Assembly (NCBI GenBank): GCA_946482425.1
Contig: CAMLRO010000036.1
Span: 1 to 14,233, forward strand
Direction of reading: 5' to 3'
Length of the DNA stretch: 14,233 nucleotides
Origin: an uncultured Lactobacillus sp.
GTDB taxonomy: Bacteria > Bacillota > Bacilli > Lactobacillales > Lactobacillaceae
Position numbers and translations under genes: made by a program. Under the pieces are notes generated by a model. It did not search any database, was not told where the DNA came from, and was given only the letters and a program-made list of their open reading frames with translations. Below are positions 5,925 through 12,658 of this stretch, piece after piece (the first letter of the stretch is position 1; every line of letters starts with the position of its first letter).

Positions 5925-7385
5925 TTGAAAAACAAGATGAATGATAAGGAGCTGTTAAATTTTTTAGAAAAACAAACTGGATATACGAGTGCTGCCAAGA
6001 TTGCTGCGGCTTTTGACGTATCTGTTAAAACTGTTTATCGCCATGTTAACAGCGTTAACGGGAATAAAAAAGTTAAAATTATCAACTCCGAAAAAAGCAA
6101 GGGCTACACTTTAAGCAAAAACACGGCACTTAAGAAATATCAGCAAGATGCTTCTTTTTCTGATAAGGAAAGTCCCGAGCTTCGCAGGAAAAAAGTGATT
6201 TTGAAAATCTTGTTTAATTCACCTCAACCAATAGCAATTTACAGTTTGTATAAAGATGAGTATGTCAGTGAGTCAACGATTAACGCTGATTTGCTCAAAA
6301 TCAAGAATATTCTCAGCAAGTCAAATTTAACGTTAATTCAGAAAAGCAAGAAGGTTGCGGTGCTGGGCAAAGAAGATGATATTCGTGAAAAAATCAATTC
6401 CCTATTACATTGGCATAAGGAAAAAAATAATAGGGTGCCAATTGATGGGATCAGTGAAATTGATTTAACTTTCATTCAAGAACAAATCAATATCATCGAG
6501 CAATTAAGTGCGACCAAGATTCCTTATCCCTATGACATTAATATTTGCTCGCATTTATATATTTTAATTCAGAGAGCAAGAAAGCAGATTGACAAAAATT
6601 ACAGTAATAAAATTTTTGTTCCCGAACATGAAATCAAACAAAATCATGATTTGTACAGAATTGCGGAAATTGTCATTGAAAACGTAGAGAAATTCATTGT
6701 CAAAAAAATTTCGAAGTTTGAAATCAATTATTTGTTTAAGTATTTGCTTTCCTCCCGGTTTATTGGCAGGTCAAGTCAGCCGGATCAAAAATCCCTCTAT
6801 TCTAAAAGCGTTGAAGCTTTTACCTCCCAGTTGATTCAACGTGTGGCTCAGAAAATAAAACCTCAAATTGATGAACCGGTATTAAAGAAGGAACTGATCA
6901 GCCATATTGGGCCGATGATGAACCGGATTAAAAATAATATTTCAGTAGAAAATGAGCTTTTACCGGATATTCAAGTTGAATATAAAGATTTGTTTGCGGC
7001 GATTGAGCAAGAATCTAAGCAGTTATGCCTGCAAATGAAAATACCCTTAATTTCCAAAAATGAAGTGGGGTTTATTACTTTATATTTTGAAAAAAATATC
7101 GAGGAGATTACTAAAAAATATCATGTTTGGGTGGTTTGCGCTAGCGGAGTGGGAACTTCTGAATTATTGAAGCTAAAAATTCAAAAAGAGTTTAGCAATA
7201 TTGTTGTCGACAAAGTGATTTCCTCGCTTGATGAACAGCTTTACCGGCTGAACAACGGCTCTAAAACAGATCTCATTATTTCTACTGTAGAACTGCCTTC
7301 ATATATATCGAATAAATATGTCTTGGTCAGTGCCATGTTGAATAAACAAGACAAGGAGAAGATAAAAAATGCCATCTACGGCTGA
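5925..7385 (+). CDS. PRD-domain PTS transcription regulator lacking its EIIA domain
   Basis: This 486-residue regulator belongs to the MtlR/LicR/ManR type, which senses PTS phosphorylation. Domains: winged HTH (about 8-62), second HTH (about 85-150), PRD1 (about 178-285), PRD2 (about 295-395) and an EIIB-like domain (398-486) with Cys405 in VVCASGVGTS. The usual C-terminal EIIA domain is absent; a matching stand-alone protein is encoded next, overlapping by 17 bases. The first conserved PRD histidines appear kept (His210, His327), whereas the second positions look like Tyr273 and Tyr387. The start is TTG: AAAAGGAGGT (5909-5918) lies six bases before it, while the first ATG (5937) is too far. 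It probably controls this operon in response to transport. Confidence 0.85.
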   Translation: MKNKMNDKELLNFLEKQTGYTSAAKIAAAFDVSVKTVYRHVNSVNGNKKVKIINSEKSKGYTLSKNTALKKYQQDASFSDKESPELRRKKVILKILFNSPQPIAIYSLYKDEYVSESTINADLLKIKNILSKSNLTLIQKSKKVAVLGKEDDIREKINSLLHWHKEKNNRVPIDGISEIDLTFIQEQINIIEQLSATKIPYPYDINICSHLYILIQRARKQIDKNYSNKIFVPEHEIKQNHDLYRIAEIVIENVEKFIVKKISKFEINYLFKYLLSSRFIGRSSQPDQKSLYSKSVEAFTSQLIQRVAQKIKPQIDEPVLKKELISHIGPMMNRIKNNISVENELLPDIQVEYKDLFAAIEQESKQLCLQMKIPLISKNEVGFITLYFEKNIEEITKKYHVWVVCASGVGTSELLKLKIQKEFSNIVVDKVISSLDEQLYRLNNGSKTDLIISTVELPSYISNKYVLVSAMLNKQDKEKIKNAIYG

Positions 7386-7788
7386 ATTTTATGCGGTAGT
7401 TACGCAAACAACAGATATTTTGCAACTTGCTGAAATATATATCAGAAAAAAAGCGCCGTATTTAAGCTCAAGTTATATCAAACGCAAAATAATTGAGCGC
7501 GAAAAATTAGGGGAAACCTATGTTGGTCATAAAACCATCATCTTGCATGTAATCGGTACACAAATAACTGCTGATTTTGGGCTGTATCTGTTTTTGTTAA
7601 ATATTGCCCATTGGGAATCTTTATACAGTAAAAAAATATATCCCATCAATAAGGTCATGGTGATGTGTGTTAATCCCAAACTTACAAGTCCTGAGTTTAA
7701 GTTTTTGCTTAAATTCTTTAATTGTCGACCAGAACAAGTTGAGCATGATTTTGGTCTCGAGAAGAACAAAATTTACCAAATAGAGTAG
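7369..7788 (+). CDS. Stand-alone degenerate EIIA-like protein, probably the detached regulator domain
   Basis: This 139-residue protein has no obvious standard name. From about residue 35 it follows the fructose/mannitol-type EIIA pattern: YIKRKIIEREKLGETYVG (36-53) corresponds to the helix and T-x-I-G stretch before the active site. IILH (57-60) sits where canonical EIIA has the phospho-acceptor IPH, so His60 is kept but its proline is lost. A strand with FLLNIAHW and the run KVMVMCVNP (95-103) match later EIIA strands. In LicR/MtlR regulators this domain is fused behind EIIB; here it has its own ribosome site AAGGAG (7353-7358) and overlaps the regulator by 17 bases. I infer that it works with the regulator as a separate sensor. 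A different family is possible. Confidence 0.65.
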   Translation: MPSTAEFYAVVTQTTDILQLAEIYIRKKAPYLSSSYIKRKIIEREKLGETYVGHKTIILHVIGTQITADFGLYLFLLNIAHWESLYSKKIYPINKVMVMCVNPKLTSPEFKFLLKFFNCRPEQVEHDFGLEKNKIYQIE

Positions 7789-7803
7789 AAAAAGGAAATT
7801 AAT

Positions 7804-8262
7804 TTGTATATAGATAAGAAATTGTTTAGTGAACAAGTAATTTTGCAGCAGCAAGAAATAGAGAACAAACAAGCAGCATTAACTATTCTGGCAAATGAAT
7901 TGCAAAGAAAAAATGTTGTCAATGCAGAATTTTTGCCTGCTATTTTAAAACGTGAAGAAAAATATCCTACAGGTCTGGCACTTGAAGGAGGTTTAGGCGT
8001 GGCCATTCCGCATACTGATCCTGATAAGGTGGAAAAAGAGCAGCTTGGGTTCATTTCACTGAAGGAGCCGGTCAAATTCAGGCAAATGGGTGATATAGAC
8101 AGTTATGTGAATGTTTCCATGATATTCATCTTGTGTCTAAAAAGCCCTGATAAGCAGCTCAATATGCTCAAGAGCCTAATGACCATGTTTACCGACACGG
8201 TGACGATGAAGAAAATTCAGAATTCAACCACGAGGGCTGAATTTTTGGCAATTGTAAATTAA
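7804..8262 (+). CDS. PTS IIA component, galactitol (GatA) type
   Basis: This 152-residue cytoplasmic protein takes phosphate from HPr and passes it to the IIB component. The canonical active site is present: GVAIPHTDP with His70, preceded by AILKREEKYPTGL (46-58). Length fits a single EIIA domain of the GatA class. The start is TTG at 7804 behind AAAGGA (7791-7796); no in-frame ATG occurs until Met95, and the in-frame stop at 7786-7788 belongs to the previous gene. It is separated from the IIC and IIB genes by three enzyme genes, an unusual order. Together with the EIIA-like protein before it, the operon encodes one active and one degenerate EIIA. Confidence 0.88.
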   Translation: MYIDKKLFSEQVILQQQEIENKQAALTILANELQRKNVVNAEFLPAILKREEKYPTGLALEGGLGVAIPHTDPDKVEKEQLGFISLKEPVKFRQMGDIDSYVNVSMIFILCLKSPDKQLNMLKSLMTMFTDTVTMKKIQNSTTRAEFLAIVN

Positions 8263-8280
8263 GAGATAGAGGAGTAAAAA

Positions 8281-9108
8281 ATGTTAATTTCAGCAAACGA
8301 AATTTTAAATTCAGCAAAAAAAGGCGGCTACGCTTTTCCCCACTTTAATTATTGGGACGAACTATCTATTAGGGCCGAATTGGCAGCAGCAGAGAATAAA
8401 AAATTACCAATTATTTTGGCTTGGGCAGAAAAGCATGAATCACGCTTAGATATTAATGAAGCACTCTCTTTAGGTAAATTTTATGCAGAAAGAGCACATG
8501 TGCCCGTCGTCTTGCATTTAGATCACGGTACAGATCCCGAACTGGTCAAATGGGGCGCCGCACATGGCTTTACTTCGGTGATGATTGATGCTTCGAATGC
8601 AGAATTTAGTAAAAATGTGCAGATTACCAAAGATGTAGTTGATTATTGTCACAGTTTAGGTGTGGTAGTGGAAGCTGAAATTGGTCACGTTGGTACCAAT
8701 GCTTCTGATGACAATACCATTTATACGGAAGTTGCAGCAGCCACTAAATTTGTGAGTGAGACAAACGTTGATTCTTTGGCTGTTTCTGTCGGCACTTCTC
8801 ACGGTGTTTATCAACAAGGCACGCCGAAACTTAATTTTGCCAGAATAAAAGAATTAAGGGACGCAGTTGCAGTGCCACTTGTTTGTCATGGCGGCTCATC
8901 ATCAGGTGACGCAAATCTGAAGAAGGCAGCGGCAAGCGGCATTACTAAGATTAATATCTTCACCGATTTGGCTAATGCGGCATTAAACGTCGCAAAAGAA
9001 AATGATTATCCGTCATTATTCGATCTTCTTGCGGCACAAGAAAAAGCTGTGTGTGCACTAGCAGAACACTATTATGACGTCTTTGACACCGCCAAATATT
9101 CTTTTTAG
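8281..9108 (+). CDS. Class II (zinc) ketose-bisphosphate aldolase family, GatY/KbaY/FbaA-like
   Basis: This 275-residue TIM-barrel aldolase of the metal-dependent class II family usually cleaves a ketose-1-phosphate or 1,6-bisphosphate to DHAP plus an aldehyde. Key residues are visible: LHLDHG (78-83) with catalytic Asp81 and zinc ligand His82, EAEIGHVG (131-138), GTSHG with zinc ligand His174, VCHGGSS with zinc ligand His203 and phosphate-binding GGSS (204-207), and KINIFTD (223-229). Length is normal. The N-terminal third (FPHFNYWDELS, 19-29; ILAWAEKHES, 45-54) departs from the usual GatY/FbaA wording, so substrate specificity may differ from fructose or tagatose bisphosphate. The ribosome site GAGGAG (8269-8274) precedes the ATG. 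It is probably one of two cleaving enzymes in this operon. Confidence 0.88.
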   Translation: MLISANEILNSAKKGGYAFPHFNYWDELSIRAELAAAENKKLPIILAWAEKHESRLDINEALSLGKFYAERAHVPVVLHLDHGTDPELVKWGAAHGFTSVMIDASNAEFSKNVQITKDVVDYCHSLGVVVEAEIGHVGTNASDDNTIYTEVAAATKFVSETNVDSLAVSVGTSHGVYQQGTPKLNFARIKELRDAVAVPLVCHGGSSSGDANLKKAAASGITKINIFTDLANAALNVAKENDYPSLFDLLAAQEKAVCALAEHYYDVFDTAKYSF

Positions 9109-9123
9109 GAGGAAAAAGCAGAA

Positions 9124-9810
9124 ATGAAATTAGTACAAAAGCCGTTCTTGATGGTCAATCCTAAAGTTTATTTATACGGTGAAGAATTGGTTAAATTAGC
9201 CAAAATTGCTGATAACTTAGCGCAAAAGTATCAGATTGACATCCTTTTTACTGCACCACTTATAGATTTGCCCGCAATTAAAGCTGCTACCAATCACTTG
9301 CTTTTAACAGCCCAACACATGGATCCCGTAGTTGCTGGCAGGGGAATGGGGCATGTTCTTCCCGAAGGGCTTAAAGCAGCAGGTGTAAAAGCCGTTGTTT
9401 TGAATCATGCGGAAAATCCGCTGACGGTGAATGTCTTAGCACGCACTATTAAAAGAACTAAAGAACTCGGTTTATATAGTATTGTTTGTGCTGATAGCGT
9501 TGCAGAGTGCCGAGCAATAGCTGAGCTTGAGCCGAATATGATGATCTGTGAGCCCACCAGCTTAATTGGTACTCACCAAACAAGTGATGACGAATACATC
9601 ACCAGCACGGTTCAGGCAATTAAGGCGATTAATTCAAACATCATGGTTTTAGAAGCAGCAGGTGTAAGTACAGGTGCTGACGTGCAAAAAGTTTTGCAAC
9701 TGGGTGCTGATGGTACAGGTGGCACCAGCGGAATTGTTTGTGCTGCTGATTGGGAGAAAAAAATAAGTGAAATGCTGGAACCAATGAAGCATTTCCAAAG
9801 GGGTGAATAA
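9124..9810 (+). CDS. Triosephosphate isomerase-like protein, short (archaeal-type) form
   Basis: This 228-residue TIM-family protein is shorter than the usual bacterial enzyme of about 250 residues. The catalytic set is kept: Asn12 and Lys14 in VNPKVY, His95 in LNHAE, Glu143 in CEPTSLIGT, and the phosphate loops GVSTG (180-184) and GADGTGGTSG (194-203). It should therefore isomerise an aldo/keto phosphate. Because it lies in a sugar operon and not in the glycolytic gapA-pgk-tpiA group, it is probably an accessory enzyme. It may act on glyceraldehyde-3-P/DHAP or, as with TIM-like EryH of erythritol catabolism, on a tetrulose phosphate. The stop of the aldolase gene overlaps its ribosome site AGGAGG (9107-9112). 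Confidence 0.85.
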   Translation: MKLVQKPFLMVNPKVYLYGEELVKLAKIADNLAQKYQIDILFTAPLIDLPAIKAATNHLLLTAQHMDPVVAGRGMGHVLPEGLKAAGVKAVVLNHAENPLTVNVLARTIKRTKELGLYSIVCADSVAECRAIAELEPNMMICEPTSLIGTHQTSDDEYITSTVQAIKAINSNIMVLEAAGVSTGADVQKVLQLGADGTGGTSGIVCAADWEKKISEMLEPMKHFQRGE

Positions 9811-9811
9811 A

Positions 9812-10330
9812 ATGAAAGTTTATCAAGATGAAATCAAAATCAAAACTGCTGCTAGGGTCACTTATCAGAATATCACTGAGCAGTTAAAGCAAATTGTCAA
9901 AAATAGTGCTATTAACAATGGCATTTGCTTAGTTCAAACTCCACATACGACATGCTCAGTTTTATTTGAAGAGTATGTGCATGACCATGATTTTAACGGC
10001 GACGAATTTTTACAGGTAGATTTGAATAATATTTTGGACAAAATAATTCCACCAGAAAAGAGTGAAAACTCTAATTACCGCTATCCTGGTCCAGAGCATG
10101 TGCGCTTTTTGGAAGAATTGTCTCAAAAAGATAAAAATTATCCCAATGAAAAAAATACGATTCTCAATGGGGATGCACATATCAAAGGCTCACTTTTTGG
10201 TTCTAACCAAACATTTGCGTTAAAAGAAAATGAGCTGCTAATTGGTTCTGTGGGCTATGTTTATTTTGTCGACTGGGATCAAAACCGCGCCAGATCACGT
10301 AAATGCAACGTAGTCATTTTGGGTGAATAA
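9812..10330 (+). CDS. YjbQ / UPF0047 family protein with an insertion
   Basis: This 172-residue protein belongs to the widespread YjbQ (UPF0047) family, a small trimeric fold whose true role is unsettled; weak thiamine-phosphate synthase activity has been reported for the family. Conserved features: PHTTCSVLFEE (44-54) with His45, NGDAHIKGSLFG (119-130) with His123, and the C-terminal ELLIGSVGYVYFVDWDQNRA (141-160) where the family carries LGTWQ-I-x-L-x-E. It is about 30 residues longer than common members, the extra lying around 75-115. I chose ATG 9812 over GTG 9803 because the latter lies inside the ribosome site AAAGGGGTGA (9797-9806). Placement among sugar-phosphate enzymes suggests a job in this pathway, not in thiamine synthesis. 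Confidence 0.85.
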   Translation: MKVYQDEIKIKTAARVTYQNITEQLKQIVKNSAINNGICLVQTPHTTCSVLFEEYVHDHDFNGDEFLQVDLNNILDKIIPPEKSENSNYRYPGPEHVRFLEELSQKDKNYPNEKNTILNGDAHIKGSLFGSNQTFALKENELLIGSVGYVYFVDWDQNRARSRKCNVVILGE

Positions 10331-10363
10331 CATTGACCGCAGTGAAATTTAAGGAGAAGAAAA

Positions 10364-11695
10364 ATGTTACAGGCATTACAAACTATAGTTAACTGGGGCG
10401 CTCCAGTTATTTTACCTATTATTATTGCTATTTTTGCAATGATTTTGGGTGCAGGATTTAAAAAATCATTTGTAGCAGGTTTAACTGTAGGTATCGGCTT
10501 TATTGGCTTAAATTTAGTAACCGGTTTGCTGGGAGATACTTTGGGCAAAGCAGCTCAGGTAATGGTTAAACGCTTTGGCTTATCATTAGTGACACTTGAT
10601 ATTGGTTGGCCCGCTGCATCGGCTATTTCTTATGGTACGATCTTGGGTATTTCAGCAATCCCTATTGGCATTGCAATTGACATCTTTTTACTTTTGTTTG
10701 GCTTAACCAAAACTTTGAATATTGACATTTGGAACTTTTGGCACGCTGCTTTTGTTGGTGGACTAGTCTATGGTATGTCTAACAGTTTTCCGTTAGCAGT
10801 TTTTTCAATGGTAGCGTACCAAGTAATGTTGTACTTCTTAGGCGACTTAAGCGCACCAGTTTTGAACAAATACTACGGCTTTCCAAATATCACGTTCCCG
10901 CACGGTACTTCTGCACCGGGTTATCTGGTGGCACTACCATTAAACTGGGTATTTGACCGCATTCCCGGCTTTAACAAATTAAAGGCTAATCCAGAAACTA
11001 TCCAGAAAAAGTTTGGTATTTTAGGTGAAACCTCTGTTATGGGTTTAATTATCGGCTTAGTAGTCGGCATTCTTGCTGGTTATGATGTAGGCAAAGTCTT
11101 AAATTTGGGAGTACAAACAGCTGCCATTATGGTGTTGTTACCAAAGATGGTTTCGGTTTTAATGGAAGGTTTGACACCTGTTTCTGATGCCGCAAATGAC
11201 TTTATCAAGAAACGCTTTCCGGGACGGGAGCTTTATATCGGTATGGACTCAGCTTTAGCCGTAGGCGATCAAGCTGTTCTGGCTGTTTCACTTTTGATGA
11301 TTCCGTTAACTCTTTTACTGGCTGTGATTCTTCCAGGAAATAAAACTATTCCTTTCGGCGACTTTTCCACTATCCCATTTGCCGTTTGTCTAATGGTACC
11401 AGTATTTGGCGGCAACATTGTTCGCTCCGTTGTAGGTGGCATGATTTATATGACCAGTATTTTATACGTCACTTCATGGATGGCACCATTAGTTACCAAG
11501 ATGGCGGAAGCTGCCAGCTTTAACATTGGGCACGCAACCAGTATCACTTCACTAATAGAAGGTGGTTTGTGGTCAACCTTCCTCTTTGTTTGGGGAGCAA
11601 AATATCTGCCATGGATCATAACTGGCGCAATTTTAATTGTTTCATTAATAGGACTATATTTCCTTAATAAGAGAAAAGCTGTTAAGGAAAGCTAA
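10364..11695 (+). CDS. PTS IIC component (membrane permease), galactitol (GatC) type
   Basis: This 443-residue membrane protein is the sugar-translocating subunit of a Gat-family PTS (family usual length about 450). It has about ten hydrophobic segments. Characteristic stretches are FPHGTSAPGYL (178-188), EGLTPVSDAAN (268-278) and GMDSALAVGDQAVLA (293-307) with the following hydrophobic run. It ends in a short basic cytoplasmic tail. The ribosome site AAGGAGAAG (10351-10359) is five to ten bases before the ATG. Gat-type IICs carry galactitol, arabitol, ribitol and related compounds, so the family alone does not fix the substrate; the absence of a dehydrogenase argues against a simple polyol. 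Confidence 0.93.
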   Translation: MLQALQTIVNWGAPVILPIIIAIFAMILGAGFKKSFVAGLTVGIGFIGLNLVTGLLGDTLGKAAQVMVKRFGLSLVTLDIGWPAASAISYGTILGISAIPIGIAIDIFLLLFGLTKTLNIDIWNFWHAAFVGGLVYGMSNSFPLAVFSMVAYQVMLYFLGDLSAPVLNKYYGFPNITFPHGTSAPGYLVALPLNWVFDRIPGFNKLKANPETIQKKFGILGETSVMGLIIGLVVGILAGYDVGKVLNLGVQTAAIMVLLPKMVSVLMEGLTPVSDAANDFIKKRFPGRELYIGMDSALAVGDQAVLAVSLLMIPLTLLLAVILPGNKTIPFGDFSTIPFAVCLMVPVFGGNIVRSVVGGMIYMTSILYVTSWMAPLVTKMAEAASFNIGHATSITSLIEGGLWSTFLFVWGAKYLPWIITGAILIVSLIGLYFLNKRKAVKES

Positions 11696-11718
11696 ATACA
11701 AATTGGAGAATTAAACTA

Positions 11719-12006
11719 ATGAAAAAGATTTTAGTAATGTGCGGCACTGGAATAGCCACATCAACTGTTGTTGCCAACCGCATTAAAGAATATTTGAACA
11801 AACAGGGTCTGGGAAACAATGTCAGCATTTCACATGCCAGCATTAGCGAAAAGATGAGCAGTTTGGATGATTACGATATTATTTTATCGACTACAGTAGT
11901 TCCAGCAGGCATCAAAGACAAGGTGATCTCAGCCGTGCCACTTCTGACCGGCGTCAATGCTGAACAAGTATATCAGGAAATTGCAAAAAGGGTTAAGGAA
12001 CAATAA
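11719..12006 (+). CDS. PTS IIB component, galactitol (GatB) type
   Basis: This 95-residue cytoplasmic protein transfers phosphate from IIA to the incoming sugar on IIC. The phospho-cysteine is Cys8 in the P-loop VMCGTGIATSTVV (6-18). Length matches GatB (about 94). It follows IIC by 23 bases with ribosome site TTGGAGAA upstream, and is followed after two bases by the SIS gene, so the two are translationally linked. No fusion or truncation is seen. Confidence 0.93.
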   Translation: MKKILVMCGTGIATSTVVANRIKEYLNKQGLGNNVSISHASISEKMSSLDDYDIILSTTVVPAGIKDKVISAVPLLTGVNAEQVYQEIAKRVKEQ

Positions 12007-12008
12007 TT

Positions 12009-12623
12009 ATGGCAGAAAAACAGATTAAAAGTGCAGATTTTAAAGACATTATTACTAAAGAAGGAAATACTCTCAAATATGTCGCTGCCAATATTGACTA
12101 TAATCAGGTTTTACAAGTATTTGACTTAATAAAAAATTGTCAGGGAAAAGTGATTATTTCTGGTTGTGGTACTTCTGGAATGGCTGCTAAAAAAATTGCC
12201 CATACTTTAAACGTGATTGAGCAACCTGCATTCTACCTTTCGCCAGCTGATACACCACACGGTGGCGGCGGAGTAGTCAGTCAAAATGATGTGGTTATCT
12301 TAATATCTAAAGGTGGTCAAACAGAAGAAATTAATAAAGTCCTAGAGATTAGTAAGAGTCGTCAAGCTAAAATTATTGGTGTAACTGAAAAAGCTGATTC
12401 CTTTTTAGCCCAAAACTCGGAGTGCATTTTGCAAGTCATTGTCGATCAGGAAGCAGATGATTTTCATATGATGGCTACTTCCAGTACATTAGCCGTTATT
12501 TCTGTATTTGACGCGATTTCAGTCATGATAGCACGGAGCAAGCACTATTCTCAAAAAGAGTTCTTAAAAATTCACCCCGGTGGAGAAGTAGGACAAAAAC
12601 TAAAGTATAATGTAGGTAAATAA
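12009..12623 (+). CDS. SIS-domain sugar-phosphate isomerase, KdsD/KpsF-like without CBS domains
   Basis: This 204-residue protein is a single SIS domain resembling the N-terminal part of arabinose-5-phosphate isomerases (KdsD, KpsF, GutQ), with some likeness to 6-phospho-3-hexuloisomerase. Motifs: IISGCGTSGMAAKKIA (49-64), SPADTPHGG (78-86), ISKGGQTEEI (99-108), MATSSTLA (155-162) and IHPGGEVGQKL (188-198). Aligned by eye to E. coli KdsD, three of four residues reported as catalytic are kept (Glu107, Glu148, His189), but the lysine of GMGKSG is replaced by Thr55. The regulatory CBS pair is absent, giving about 204 instead of 320-330 residues. Expected reaction: aldose/ketose phosphate isomerisation of the PTS product. 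The ribosome site TAAGGAA lies inside the end of gatB. Confidence 0.8.
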   Translation: MAEKQIKSADFKDIITKEGNTLKYVAANIDYNQVLQVFDLIKNCQGKVIISGCGTSGMAAKKIAHTLNVIEQPAFYLSPADTPHGGGGVVSQNDVVILISKGGQTEEINKVLEISKSRQAKIIGVTEKADSFLAQNSECILQVIVDQEADDFHMMATSSTLAVISVFDAISVMIARSKHYSQKEFLKIHPGGEVGQKLKYNVGK

Positions 12624-12658
12624 TATAATTTACTTTAGTTTATGGGGAGAAAACTACA

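Noticed and set aside
7527..8075. Minus-strand open frames of 80-100 codons opposite the EIIA-like and GatA genes
   Set aside because: They are antisense shadows without ribosome sites; the + strand frames have recognisable domains.
9803..9811. GTG start for the YjbQ gene
   Set aside because: The GTG is part of the ribosome site that serves ATG 9812.
10279..10548. 89-codon minus-strand frame opposite the start of gatC
   Set aside because: It is rich in Pro, Lys and Ile as expected for the complement of a membrane protein, has no ribosome site and crosses two clear genes.
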